Numbered from the stretch's first letter, positions 25,640 to 37,545 are shown. The stretch: DNA of 64,000 nucleotides from Jacaranda mimosifolia (GCA_018894105.1 CM032117.1:49944503-50008502); one strand, 5' to 3'. Notes: generated by a model not told the origin, from the letters alone. Numbers and translations: made by a program.

Positions 25640-26640
25640 TACTCGTAGTTAACAGCAGATTCCAAGTATACCAGAGGACAAACTCTGATACTTAGGTATC
25701 AATCAAGTTTAGGTGCACTTTAACACACTCAACAGCTTGTTTATACCACATTGAACCTTCGTTATGGGATCTCCACTTGGTAGGTTGGGTTGCCACAGTA
25801 GGTGCATCACTAATAGGTTTTCAGTCCTATCCCCAGCCTAGATTTTTAGAATAAGGACAACTCAAGTCCTTTGGTCAACGGATCAACCATGTTGTCATTG
25901 GATCCAACAAAATAAATGGTCACAATCCTATCAAACACAAGCTCCCATATAAACTTTAGTCTAACTTAGATGTGTCTCTTGGTCTTTTGACTATACTTTG
26001 AACTTTCAATCTTTGCACTTGTGGTTTGACTATGACAATGCACTGCAATTGCAGACAATGGTTTACTAACCATAGGTAATTTGACCATTAGCCCATCTAG
26101 CCACTCAACCTCTGTTCCAGTTGTGTCCAAAACACATAACTTTGCCTTAAATGTAGACTGAGTTACCAAAGTCTGTTTAGTAGACTTCCAGGAGACAGTG
26201 CATCCACCCAAGGTAAATTACATACCCTTTACTACTGAAGTTTTTGGCTATCCAGCTAGCATCACTATATCCGTCAACCATCTGATATTTCATGAACTTG
26301 AAAACAAAATATTTCTCAAGCCCTTACTCTTTAGTATTATATTTTCGGTTTAACTCATCCCACAACAATTTAGTAGTGTACGAGTTTGAGTAGTATACAT
26401 CGAATAGAACATTTTACAGTGACAATAAAACTATCCCTCAACCTAATTGATGTTTTTCAGTCCAATCAGCTATTTCAGCTATTTTAGGGTCAATATCAAT
26501 TGGTTCAAATCTAGTCACATGAATTACTTAAAGAAGACCTTTCACTATGAATCAAATTTTCATTCACTGTTGCCAACGTTTGAAAAACTGACCCCCAAAC
26601 TTTTTTGGCAAGCCGAAAAGATCCACTTTTGAGGACAACA
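25640..26640 (-). pseudogene. Copia gag joined directly to RNase H (internal deletion)
   Basis: The minus strand at about 26640-26290 reads as the N-terminal core of a Copia Gag with stops (FDVYYSNSYT, LWDELNRKYNT, KYFVFKFMKYQMVDG). At about 26280 the frame passes without interruption into a Copia RNase H domain (GYSDASWIAKN, then GGCTVSWKSTKQTLVTQS down to about 26210, and KRHI at 25968). The RNase H catalytic Asp of GYSDASW is present. Everything from late gag to the start of RNase H is gone. The junction lies in the DG of 'MVDG', where the two parental sequences probably shared a short identity. Further 3' pol-like sequence decays to about 25640. Confidence 0.8.
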
Positions 26641-26728
26641 ATGAACCAGCACCAGAACCACTTGCAAATGAAGAAGCCAATTTCAAATAAGCAATTTATA
26701 CAAACACTGAAAATAATTTCTTCAAGAT

Positions 26729-27655
26729 TGTTGGATGCACATATTATAAATAGCAGTTTATAAAGTAATTATAAAATAGTTTATAATCACGGGGCAGTGT
26801 TTGAAAAAATAATATTATAAATATTTCAAAAAATGAAAAACAATAGTACAAATATTCCAAAATTATTCAGTTGCATTTCAGTTTAACATAAGCATAAACC
26901 AAAGCAAACATACCAGCTTGGAATATAAGAACAAAAATAAAAAGATCAGTATATATAAATCGAGAACTTATTTGAAATTCATGTATCGTAACAGAACTTA
27001 GACTGAATCACCAGAATCTGATTTGCCCTGAAGAAACTATCGCCCCTACTAGTGCAACGAGTGCAGCAAAACTTTTTCCAGGATAAAACAGTCTCAGAAG
27101 CCTTTTGGTGCACTCCAGAAAGCTTTACCTCAACCACCACTCAATTACCAGAAAATGATAAACAACACTATTATAGAAAGATATGAGAGGGATAAAATAG
27201 AATCTTTTGTTATCCCTTTAGCCTATACGAAACAGACTAATTTATAAGAGCTAGCAAGGGAGCACCTTTTAAGGAATTCCAATGTGGGACACATTGGTTA
27301 GAATTTTTATACTAGTATAGTTTTCCATACTTTTCTTTTATTTTCAAAATGGGACAATTTGGTAAGTATTTTATACTATCAAAACTCCCACATTTTTTTT
27401 ATTCCATTTTCAATGTGGGGCACTAACCAAAAAAAAAAAAAAAAAGTTTTATACTCCCACAAGTCCCCACATCTTTATCTTTATTCCAATGTCGGACAAA
27501 CCCCACTTATAGAATTTATGCTTGTTATACCCCTTTTTCACGCTTTAAACATCTATGGATTCCAACCAATAATTAGGACTAATGCAAAGAAATAAAACAT
27601 CTCTTTAACAAGTAATTAACCCTAAATATCAATTAAATGGGTGCCAATTACAATA
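26729..27655 (-). repeat. Copia LTR (5' LTR of the deleted element)
   Basis: It starts TGTTGGATGCAC and ends CAATTACAATA on the plus strand, and is the partner of 24337-25258. An A-run at about 27429-27446 interrupts one of the repeated 'caatgtgggaca' units. Confidence 0.85.
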
Positions 27656-27910
27656 GTAGTCCCCTATAATAAATAGGAAAATTAGAAGCAGAAGTAAAAC
27701 AAAGGGCATGTAATTTTCCAAGAAAAAATTCCTCACGCATTGGAGTTTGCTTTCTTAAGGAGATGATTCACCAGAAACCAAGTGGGTTGCACCGCCACGT
27801 GAGGCGGTGGTGAAGGGTGGTAGTGATGCAGCAGGGTAGCGACCATAGCCAAATGGCACTCCAATAGATACTTCCGCAGGCAATTGATGTGTAGGTTTTT
27901 CTTGACTCAT

Positions 27911-28780
27911 CACTGCAAATGTTTCAAGGGGTAAAACTTTGTCCACCACAAAATTAGAACTCTCATAGTATAAGAAGGTTTTAGATTTTGCTTAATTTCT
28001 TCTTATTAGCTGACTTGGGAATATGAATATCAAAGTTTTAAGAAGATTGTGATGTAATATATATTATTGGAAAGAAGGTCACATTTGATTACCTAATTTT
28101 AACTCATTTCTTAAAATTAAGAATTTCAGTTTTTAAATAGATTAAAACATTTTGATTAGTTGATGATTAATGCTTTTATTTTTGTCTAAAATCGCAAAGA
28201 GAAAAAATATCTTTGCAAAGCATGAACAAATTTACCTTTCCAATAACTAAACACTCATAGAAATAATCCAGTGCAAATTTGCCACCTTTGATTTTCTAAA
28301 AAACTGCATACCGCATACAGTGATGATTTCTCTAAACTAAAAATACTTTCTATAACTTAGTAATTGTTGTGTCAAAGCATGAACAAATTTAACAAAGTAT
28401 GAACAAAAACAAGAAATCGAACAAAAACCTGTGTAGGCAAGAACCTAGGAATTCAGCAGCTAAATACAAAGATATTGAAACTTGCAACAATAACAGTAAA
28501 TGAGAAGCAAAGATGGTTTTTTTACGCACCAATTCATATTAAAAATACATATAAACCATAAAGAAATCAAACCTGTAAAAGTTTTAAACCTCAGAACTCT
28601 AGAATTTGACAAGAAGTGAAAAGGGACCTGATATATATGCTAAATATAAGTGAGAGCACATGGAACCGACATAAACGTGGTAAAGTAGAAGAGAACTGAA
28701 CACGTGGAGTTGGGAAAGGTGGTTTGGAAAAAAAAGCCAAAACAGAAGTAAGAACGAAAAAATCCAAAAGCAAGGGGTGG
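27911..28780. other. No gene recognised
   Basis: AT-rich spacer between the NHL and B3 fragments. I see no conserved protein blocks. Confidence 0.5.
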
Positions 28781-28782
28781 AG

Positions 28783-28920
28783 AGATCGAACCATTGATTT
28801 GACGAAAGGAGGATTTGTGGCTTGTAGATTGCTTTGGAGCTTCTCTGCGAAATCATAAGCTCTATTTCTTTCCTCATATATGACTGTTTTAACTTGTTCA
28901 ATTGATCTTGAAAGATAACT
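28783..28920 (-). pseudogene. B3 DNA-binding domain protein fragment
   Basis: One minus-strand frame reads about 46 codons that match the start of a plant B3 domain and its preceding helix: an EERNRAYDFAEKLQSNL block (about 28865-28820) followed by NPPFVKSMVRS (about 28818-28786). After MVRS the similarity stops and the frame runs into unrelated hydrophobic sequence, where a real B3 domain would continue into its DNA-contacting strands. It is one exon piece, with no start codon or promoter of its own. The family call rests on the FVKSMVRS-type motif. Confidence 0.7.
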
Positions 28921-28929
28921 TTCATTACA

Positions 28930-29613
28930 AAACTATCAATATTAAGATCACTACTTGATTTATGAATAAAACAATAATTGAAATATGAAAAAACATTTTG
29001 CCTTGCCTAAGAAGAATTCAACTTTGAGCTATTATGCAATGGAGAAAGCTCAACATTAGCCTGTGATTTGACCAATTATCAATATAAAGAAAACATTTGA
29101 AGGAAACTAACTCTAGTATTCTAGTATATTCAGGAACTGAATATATTACTTACTAATCTGGAACAAAAAAGAGTTCATTATATATATGAATTCTTTAACA
29201 ATAAAAGAAACAATCGAAAATTGATACAAAACAAGTTTAAGCATAGTTTATCTCTAGAATGCAGTCAGTACAAATGTCTTTCTGGATCATTAAATTAACC
29301 TTGAAAATATCCACACTTTACACGGAAGAAAACTAATAATGCCACCCCACACGTACGAGCAATACAGCAAATCAATATCGAACGCTTTAGATATGGTTAC
29401 TAAATTTCCAAGAATATCTCTTATGTCTTCAATCACTTATGAGTTACCAAGAGTTATTTATAAGCAAAATGAACCGAACACATCAAGACTTACCTTATCA
29501 CGGTATGAAGGAATTGGATTGCAAGTACGAGAGAAGTACCTTGGCACTATAAAATATATATCAGTTGGTTTTGGTCGAAAATGTTGCTGCTGCATGGTAT
29601 AAATGTGGGATTG

Positions 29614-29655
<42 letters not shown>

Positions 29656-30660
29656 TGAGAGAGAGCAAACATATATAAATATAAAACAAGCAAACACTTT
29701 CTTCCTGTGAAAAGTGTAGTGGAACCTCAAATATCACCTGGGATTTCACTAGACATCTCATAGATTTTTGGTTAACTTCAAGAGCCCAAATCCTATTAGA
29801 GATTATGAAAAAGAATATTCATTAACATTTATCATAATCCATACTGATAAATTTCTAGGTGATATTTCCCAATGTGGGAAATGAGCAATTTCCCATCTGA
29901 ATGTTTTCCCATTTCATATCCCAAAATAAGAGAGAAATTTGTTTTTTTTTCTTTGAAAAGGAGTTCAACTCATCAAATCTAAACAAAATAAAGAATAAAA
30001 AGATAAAATTCAATAACATAATAATCTTAACTACAAGTACCTTCAAAATCAACGATCTATCCGTTCAATCTTTAAATTTATGAGCTGCAACTATGAATTT
30101 CTAGAATCAAATATTATAAGTACGAAACCAGAATTATGACCAGAACAACATAAGATACATCAGACATTCTAGATATAGATTACATTCCACACAAGCAAAA
30201 ATTTCAAAACAAAGTAACTTTACGGCATTCAAATTCAAATATTATTGATACCCTAGCAACCTAATCCTACCAGGAACTCAGACTGAATCTTGTTTCTGAC
30301 AACATCATACAACAATGGAGAATAGAAAAGGGCACAAGCCCCTACCCCCACCAAAACCCTTTTTGAGCTCCAAACAACCAAGACAACTTTAGAAAGATCA
30401 CCACATACTTGTTGCTCACCACTCTCAGAATCCCCCTCTTTCAGTTCCTCACTTTACATCTCTCTCGGCTCTAGTTAAAACTGCCCACCCTGCTAATCTC
30501 TAATAATTTTCTTATTTTGTTTCTTCAAACTGCATCTTTTGACGAACAAAATATTGTAATTGGAGGTTTTTTTGAGCAGTTGGCTTCTCAAACTGTTGTC
30601 TCGATATCTCTTTGTGACGCTATAAACTAATGACATGCCTAGAAGAAAGTAATAAGCAAG
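28930..30660. other. No gene seen; (TA)n(GA)n microsatellite near 29614-29665
   Basis: A compound microsatellite, TA followed by GA, lies at about 29614-29665. Open frames overlapping it are low-complexity. No conserved exon was recognised in the remainder. Confidence 0.5.
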
Positions 30661-30663
30661 TTA

Positions 30664-30718
30664 AATTCCATCTGGTATTCCACTATTCTCAAAGACCAGC
30701 TTGTGCATTCTCTGATCT
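30664..30718 (-). pseudogene. Exon fragment of a PHD-type (IDM1-like) nuclear protein
   Basis: Following a good acceptor (cATAG), the minus strand reads RDQRMHKLVFENSGIPDG and then stops. This matches the conserved block (R-x-D/K-D-Q-R-h-H-x-L-V-F-E-x-x-G-h-P-D-G) that opens a conserved domain in plant PHD-finger proteins related to INCREASED DNA METHYLATION 1. Only 18 residues survive. A coding-like block at about 31035-30963 (SFHGSLEPKTMRQMLLK, then a GT) lies just upstream and may belong to the same or another captured gene. Confidence 0.65.
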
Positions 30719-31573
30719 CTATGTAAAAAAAGAAGAAGACAATTAAAAAAATTTCATACGTCTATAAATAACATGCATAGATTATTTTACATTACAAAGA
30801 AAATAAAAGTTTGATGTACTAACATTTTAGTTACCTTTAATAAACATTTTGATTGCACAGAGACAAATGGAGACCCACATTTTAAAGACTTGGAAGATAC
30901 AGAAGAATGTGACAACTTATAAAACCATGGTCGAAAAGTGAAAATGAAGATAAAGGATAGATATATGCACTAACTTCAATAACATCTGCCTCATAGTCTT
31001 TGGCTCCAATGAACCATGGAAGGATGCATTATCATTTGAATCTAGACCAGAACATCATTTTTGAATACCTCAGCACACTTCCGGGCCACTCTGTGCCAGA
31101 AGATAGTTGTAACAGCCTTAAAATAGCAAGCATAAACATATCATGGAATGAAAGGGAAATATAATATCACTTCATAAAGTAAACAAAAAAGCAATGTAAT
31201 GTACTTTGTTGTCTTCCATTGGCCTTTCATTCTTATTGAAATCAACAATGAGGTTTTCTTGAAGATTTCCTTTTAGATATCAACTCAGAATGTCTGAAAC
31301 AAGGAAACAAAATATGACGGTTATTGTTTATTCCTTCTTCACACTAACAGAGAAAAGTACTTTAAGAGCAAGAAAAAAAATAGTACCACACACACTTTCT
31401 TTTATTCCTTCTTCAACACCTTTTTGGGGGGTTATCAAGCACTTCTCCATTTTATGAGATTGTTAAGCCTAAAAATCACTTCAAAGACCTAAAAGAGTCA
31501 AATGAATATATTAGGAAAAATAAGACGACAAAAAGGCATAAAAAGTATGAAATGCACATTCACTATACCATTT

Positions 31574-32050
31574 CCCATTCTTGAGGATCTGTAGCCCTAG
31601 TTCATCTTGCAGAATGATTGTCTAACCTGAGCCATTTGAATGAGCCTTCAAGCCGAGCACCAGATCAGCCCTCTTGCAAAGGGAATAGTAGCTGAATCTG
31701 CCCTCCAACTGTGTGTTTTCCCCAAACTGTTTCAAAAAGCAGTTTTCTTCAAGATGAAGTGATCTTGCCATGGATTTGGATACAATCTCCGTCACCCTTT
31801 TCATCTTCTCTATGTATTCTTCTAGAGTTTTTCTATACCATTTCATCACAAAAGAACATGAAAAATATATATTTGGGACAGCTTAGAATGGATAAGAATA
31901 TTACTTGAAAGAGGCCGATTTTTGAGGCCAAAATCTGTAGTCTCTTTGATCTTCAGGGACTAAGTTGAGAAAAATACGGTCCGACCAGTAAAGTAACTGG
32001 CCTTCCTCTGGGACTGGATCAGCTTCGTAGCCTTGAAATTCTATTACCGT
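31574..32050 (-). pseudogene. 2-oxoglutarate/Fe(II) dioxygenase fragment (SRG1-like), two exons with intron
   Basis: Exon A (about 32050-31905) reads VIEFQGYEADPVPEEGQLLY, then WSDRIFL and PEDQRDYRFWP. Exon B (31832 to about 31574) reads TLEEYIEKMKRVTEIVSKSM, then LHLEENCFLKQFGE and DLVLGLKAHSNGSG. A 72-base GT-AG intron separates them in phase. This is the middle of a plant DIOX protein of the SRG1/codeine-demethylase-like group. The iron-ligand motif HxD is damaged (H-S-N, Asp to Asn) and a stop follows Gly at 31614-31616. The N-terminal exon is missing and a repeat abuts at about 32055; the C-terminal HxD partner His and RxS are absent. Non-functional. Confidence 0.85.
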
Positions 32051-32054
32051 CATA

Positions 32055-32930
32055 GTTATTAAAGGCGAGAGGCCCATTTTTAAGGCGAGAGGCAAGCGAC
32101 CAAAAGGCGAACGAGGCGACAATTTAAAAAATATAATGTAAATATATATATAGTGCTAAAATTCTAAAAAATATATTGACATATAAATAATGTTAAAAAA
32201 AATCCAAATTCACACTTCAAAAGTTCATTCATAACTCATAAAAATACTAATCTATAGTCAATTAACAATAGATAATCATATGTCATTCTCATCCTCACTC
32301 AAATCTAATGCAAACTCATCATCTTCATGTAAATGTAAAATAATATATTCAATTTTAGAGTAAAGTATGAATAAAACAAAATAAATGAAAAAAACAGCAA
32401 ATAAATAAATAAATAAAATTGAAATAAAATAATTACAGAAAATTTAAAAACAGCAACAAAACAAATGAATACAGGAAAAAGGATAAAAAAATAAACATAA
32501 ACAATTATTAAAAATGAAAAAAAAAAAAGCATAAATATTAGTTTAAAATAAGTTAAATAAAAATAGAAAAATTAGAACTTTGTTTTTCATACATAAAAAC
32601 AGAAAATAGAAAAGAAAAAAAAAATAAAAAAAGAGGCAGAAAAAACAAAAAATCATACCTGGAGGTAGCTGCTGGTGGCGGCGGCGGACCGGTGACAAAC
32701 CAGGTGGGTGGGGTTGGGCTCAGTGGGTCGCGTGCACATGAGTGAGCCAGGGTTTTTTTATTTCGTTGCCTAGGGTTTTTTTTTTGGGTAATTCTCCTTT
32801 TCCTTTTTTTTTTTTTTAAGGAGCCCTAGCAGTGAGGTAGGCCAAGCGACCTGCCTCACTGTCTAGGCGAAGTCGCAGCAAGGCACCCGTCCATGGGCAC
32901 CTTCCTGCAGAACAAGTATGGCAGCAAAAA
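32055..32930. repeat. Repeat with ggcgagaggc / aggcgaagtcgc ends
   Basis: The left margin 'tagttattaaaggcgagaggc' resembles the ends of common plant hAT-type MITEs. A GC-rich segment at about 32660-32740 and an 'aggtaggccaagcgacctgcctcac' segment at about 32835-32860 follow an AT-rich interior. It interrupts the dioxygenase fragment. No clear TSD. Confidence 0.35.
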
Positions 32931-33701
32931 GTACAACTTTATAAAGCATAACCAAGCAAAACAACATTGTTTTATCATAAACAAGCCAAGTAAAAAAGAA
33001 AACCCACACTTTCTTCTGACCATTCTTTTAAAAAAATTCAAAAACCTTAACTTTCTTCTAATCGGGCCCATAATTAAGTGCAAAAGGACAAAACAAAGAA
33101 CAACACTCATAGCAAACTATTGAGTAAAGCACAAACCCTTAAAACGATGTAGTTTCATAACTAAAAAATAAAGGGAAAAAAACAAAACAAGCATTTACGC
33201 GCAGGGCACTATGCAACACGCACATCCGTGCTTATATATTATACTAATATATATATATATATACACACACATCCTATTTATATTTCCAGTTTATACATTT
33301 GTAGAGCGCAACTTTTTAGCTTTTACGGTTGGGTTCTATCAAGTTGTGAGTTTTTATGGTTGCTTTCTATTGAGTTATGATGGTTGTAGCATCTTGGAAC
33401 TTCTTAATATGGCATGAAGATAATTTTAGCTCACAATCTTACTTGCTTCCTTGGCTTTGGCCTAGTTCTACCTTAAAAATATGGTGAAGCGAGGAAGGCA
33501 ATGCAAATCTAAGAGTTTTAGTGGCTAGTTATATGAAATTAGATATGTGGAAGCATGCAGCTCAAGTCCTTAATGAAGAAAGTGCAATGTTCATTGGAAA
33601 GCAGGTTAAGTTTCTCCCAATATTATAGTTGTACCTAGTAAATCTAAGAAAATTTTACATACCTAAGAAGGCAAGTAACAAACCAAGACCCATTAGTGAA
33701 A

Positions 33702-34060
33702 CTAAGAATTTTGACCAGTTCCACAACCGCTTTTTGTGATACTGAAACACAATTGACAGTAATTAGCTCCAAAGCAATAATTGGAGTGCAAATAAATCTC
33801 ACAGAAGATAGTGCTTCCATCCTTGACTAAATCAATAGATATGGGAGTTGATGTATTTTTATGATGAGGGATGAGTAAAGATCCTTTATCTCCTGCATTC
33901 CCCACTTCTTTCCACAAAGAGCAATGGTCACTTACATTAACTTAAGTTTGAAGAGGACATAAATCAAAAAAATGAGGAACTTCCTGTATCTCACATGTAA
34001 TTGTATTAGACTGTGGCTGTGCTGGAGTCCAATAATACAGGTCACAGCAGCTGTGAGTGA
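33702..34060 (-). other. Coding-like sequence of unknown family
   Basis: Two minus-strand stretches look protein-like: about 34060-33950 (a CDLYYWTPAQPQSN block) and about 33930-33702 (an open frame containing KEVGNAGDKGSLLIPHH and DLVKDGSTIFCEIYLHSN). I do not recognise the family. They lie in the same orientation as the neighbouring fragments and could be another captured gene piece or chance. Confidence 0.3.
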
Positions 34061-34220
34061 ATTGTAAGTACACAGGGTCCATAAGGAGTTATAATGTTAC
34101 ATATTAAAATTTGACATAAATAGCTACCAGATAAGAAAAACTAATGAAAACAATCAACATTCAATTAGTTTGAGGAACCTTGGGTGAAAAAAGCAACTAG
34201 AAAAACATAGCAACATATAC

Positions 34221-34497
34221 CTTAAAATGCCTTCAGGATCAAAAAGAGCATGGCACCATGAAGGTGATGCTTGTGGAACTTGGTCGTGGCTAGATACATT
34301 GCATACCTACATTTTCAGATTAATGAATTGCATATGGTAAACTGAAATTTACATCACATAACCTTCTAAAAGGAAGATACCTTCAAATTCCTGTAAACTA
34401 GTTTTGCATAGAGATGATCAACTCCAAGAATATAACGGTCTATCATTCCAGTAGAATTACAAGCAGGTCCAAGATCACCTCTTACAGAACATTTCAC
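34221..34497 (-). pseudogene. HGSNAT-like acetyltransferase fragment, two exons with intron
   Basis: Exon 34497-34381 (39 codons, phase 0) reads VKCSVRGDLGPACN, then MIDRYILGVDHLY. Exon 34306-34221 reads VCNVSSHDQVPQASPSWCHA, then FDPEGIL. Both have consensus GT/AG borders and are joined by a 74-base intron. The C-x-x-RG-x-x-GPACN, MIDR-x-h-G-h-x-HLY and PSWC-x-A-x-F-x-PEG-h-L blocks are diagnostic of plant heparan-alpha-glucosaminide N-acetyltransferase-like multi-pass membrane proteins. The transmembrane exons before and after were not found. These two exons show no stop, so the capture may be young or the decay chance-limited. Confidence 0.8.
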
Positions 34498-36054
34498 CTA
34501 TGGTTTAACAAAATTGATAATGCAATCTTCACAACACCAAATAGCAACCTAACTGGCTCTGAGCATATTCTCTATCCCTTTCCCATCCTGACTTTTAATC
34601 TCATATCTATGAATAGCAGCAGTAGAATACTTACTTTTATTTTTATGCGGCCATCTTATCTCTTATGACTAATAGCTAATATACCCTGTGCCAGAATTGA
34701 CTTGTTGAAACCCATAGGGCTGAAGTTGTTACCAACTCATTGCTTTAAATTTTATCATTTTGATATAAGTCTGCTACTGAATTACACTTAGCATCTTCAA
34801 AAAAATTACCAAATGAAGTATTAAGTCATGCCAAAATTGCACGTTATATCCTCTAAATTCCACCACATGACTTTTAAAACAAAATTTATTGATTTCTTAT
34901 TGTTCCAATTTCAATAGCACAAACAATTATTATTGATGGAATTTAAATGCTTAATTGAAAAACCAAAGAAATTAATCTTTGGTTAATCTCTAGGAACAAA
35001 GAAATTATGGGGCAATTGAATTTCTATAATCAATTCTCTGAATTAATCAGCTAAAATCAATATATACCTCTTTTTGCTGTGGCAGCTAGAAGAACCGGAG
35101 GTTTTGCCGAAGACGTTATCAGAATGGTCATGCTCATGACACCTCTTTCTAGAGAGTGGTGGTTTACCGGCAGAGATTTTCGGTGCCAAAAACAAGGACG
35201 GCAATCCACCTTTTCTGTTGGACATGCTATCTTCACAAGTAATCGTCGACACAAAAGCTGAAGATGAGTTTCCCAAGGTCGAGACCACCGCCAATAAGGG
35301 CTAATTTGAAAACATACGGTGAAAAAAGAAAAAATTTACAAAACTATCGTAAATTTAAAATCATTACAAAATTAACGTAAGGCTATTTTTTTTTTTTTTT
35401 TAATTTCAGACATCTATTTTCCCCTCCACACCTCTTTGGGATTTTTCCTTTTATTTTTTTAATTTTTTTATTTTTAGTATTGTTTTATATATATATAAAT
35501 ATATATATAAATATATTTTAATTTTTTAATTTTAATGTTTGATTTTTTTTTCTTTTGGGAATAATATTAGGGTTGACATAGCATCATTGTTTTATCTTTA
35601 TTTTATGTAATTTAATATAGAATATTTTATCTTATATTTAAAATTTTAATTAATTAATTTTTTGAAATATTTAAAATGAGCCATAAAATATAGTATAAAT
35701 TTTAAATTTTTTTATAAATGTACTATTTTATAAAATGCAAGTGATTGAAACATGTTTTTATAAATTTACTATACTCTATATTTTCTTCAATTGATGCAAT
35801 ATATTAATTCGTGAAGGAATGCTTGTAATGTTTGAACTTTGGCCAAAATAAGTATGTAAAACCACAGTATATGATTATATATTAATACATTAATCAAGCA
35901 TTATCATACTTTTTAATCATAAGTAATGCTTGTAATTTCAAGGTATGTTATTATTTTGGCATATGAAACTGTCACATAATATTTTTATCTAATCAGTTCT
36001 ATTTATCTATTCCACTTATAAAATCCACCATTCACATAACTTTATCATATATAT

Positions 36055-36228
36055 ATATATATATATATTTCTATATATTGTCTTTTAGAATTAAACTCAA
36101 ATGGGAGATGATTCATTTTTTTAGCATGTATATACATGGTTATATATATATATATTTCTATATATTGTCTTTTAGAATTAAACTCAAATGGGAGATGATT
36201 CATTTTTTTAGCATGTATATACATGGTT
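36055..36228. repeat. Perfect 87-bp tandem duplication
   Basis: The segment beginning tttctatatattg at 36068 recurs from 36155 with period 87 and no visible mismatch, inside the MULE. It has the look of a recent replication-slippage or unequal exchange event seeded by the (TA)n tract. Confidence 0.85.
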
Positions 36229-36574
36229 ATTAAGAGAAAAAATGGTCATTGTTAATGCCAATATATCTTGAATGAAAATTATTAATATCATGTATTGTTT
36301 TATTTATTCTTAATTTTAAAGTCCAAATTTGCATTTCAACTATTCCGTAAGACAAAGCCAGGATATTGGGGTTTAGGGTTTAGGTATATTTAATTTTTAT
36401 GCGTTTAATATGTAACACTTACTATTTAATTAAAAAATAATGTATGAGTTTTATTCTTTAAGTATGTAAGTGAAATATAATAGATTACAATTGTATAAAA
36501 ATTTTGAGATTCTCGACCAAATTTATTATTCTTGAAGTTTGATACAAAGGAAAAACATAAAACATAAAACATAT

Positions 36575-37096
36575 CTATAAAGTTGGAAGAATCAATGTTG
36601 TCGGGCTTGGGCTTGACGGTAGGCTTGTTGTCTTACATAACTTGGGCTTAGGCATAGGTGTCGGCTTCAAAAAATTTTGATGAAAAGTAGAAGGACCAAC
36701 ATTGGAATATTGATGAGATGTAGAACCACCACCATAAATATCACGAATTTCAAAATTTGTAAAGCCATCTGTTTTGGTAGGCAAGTCAGGAATCCTTGCC
36801 TATGTGTGTGAAATTGTATGTCCATATTTGCCACTAAATTAAATGACATATTGGTTTCCTCCCAAGGGAATTTATTGAGATGTAAAAGTACTGCCCAAAT
36901 GATATTGCATCAAAAATGACATGTAGGATCCATGTTCCCCTCGCAATAACATGTCTTGCATATTATTAGGGCGTACTGATTCAACTTCGATGAACAACTC
37001 CACACTACTTATGCCAGCCCTCGGATCCAATAATTTTGACAAATTAATGTCATTTTTCACTTGCATGATTGTTGATATGCGAGTCTCATTATCCAA
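36575..37096 (-). pseudogene. Decayed MULE N-terminal coding remnant
   Basis: A single minus-strand frame with two stops and a frameshift reads from a Met at 37096 through an ELFIEVESV block and, near the end, a Pro/Ser/Thr-rich stretch (STSHQYSNVGPS). The first part resembles the beta-strand-rich N-terminal module that precedes the transposase in plant MULE proteins. The zinc-finger and DDE transposase parts are absent. This supports, but does not prove, the MULE assignment made from the terminal repeats. Confidence 0.45.
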
Positions 37097-37545
37097 ATGA
37101 AAGATATACGAGTAGTCATTTACAAATAAAATATTATTTATAAATAATAAATCTTGATTAACGTGTTAATATATAATCATATACTGCAGTTTCACATGCC
37201 TATTTTGGCCAAAGTTCTAACATTACAAGCATCCATTCAAGAGTTAATATATTACATCAACTAAAGTAAATATAGAATGCAGTAAACTTATAGAAACATG
37301 CTTCAATCACTACATTTTATAAAATAGTATATTTATAAAAAAAATTAAAATTTATACTACATTTTTATGGTCTCATTTTTAATATTTTTAAAAAATTAAT
37401 TAATTAAATTTTAAATATAAAATAAAATATTTTATATTAAATTACATAAAATAATATTAGGGCTGATGTTAGCCCTAATATTATTCCTAAAAGCAAAAAA
37501 ATTCAAACATAAAAAAAGGAATTAAAAAAAAAAAGAAATTTCTAA

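Larger units (their letters stand above)
24337..27655 (-). mobile_element. Internally deleted Copia LTR retroelement, 3.3 kb
   Basis: Two direct repeats of about 920 bp (24337-25258 and 26729-27655) bound a 1.47 kb interior. A perfect 5-bp duplication, GTAGT, flanks the whole (24332-24336 and 27656-27660). On the minus strand a purine-rich tract (tttgtgggggat) precedes the LTR at 25258, so the element points to the minus strand. The LTRs differ by roughly 10% over the first 400 bases by eye, so the insertion is old. The interior carries only pieces of gag and RNase H; protease, integrase and reverse transcriptase are absent. Confidence 0.9.
23998..27910 (-). pseudogene. NHL (NDR1/HIN1-like, LEA-2) gene fragment split by a Copia element
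   Basis: In minus-strand order there is a short N-terminal piece starting at 27910 (MSQEKP, Pro/Gly/Tyr-rich), a hydrophobic membrane segment (VLLLLLIFLFII) at about 27700-27660, then, beyond the inserted retroelement, a LEA-2 domain beginning KIPSFKVESVSIS at about 24330 with NPNQHSSFHYDDF and FLNATV blocks down to about 24000. The Copia insertion and its GTAGT duplication fall between the membrane segment and the LEA-2 domain; on either side the same reading frame is kept. Independent damage includes a stop and frameshift near 27760 and a frameshift near 24145, so the gene is dead. NHL proteins are membrane-anchored and many are linked to defence and stress. Confidence 0.7.

Noticed and set aside
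29339..29602. 87-codon plus-strand open frame
   Set aside because: No recognisable motif, poor composition and no splice or promoter support; could not be supported as a gene.
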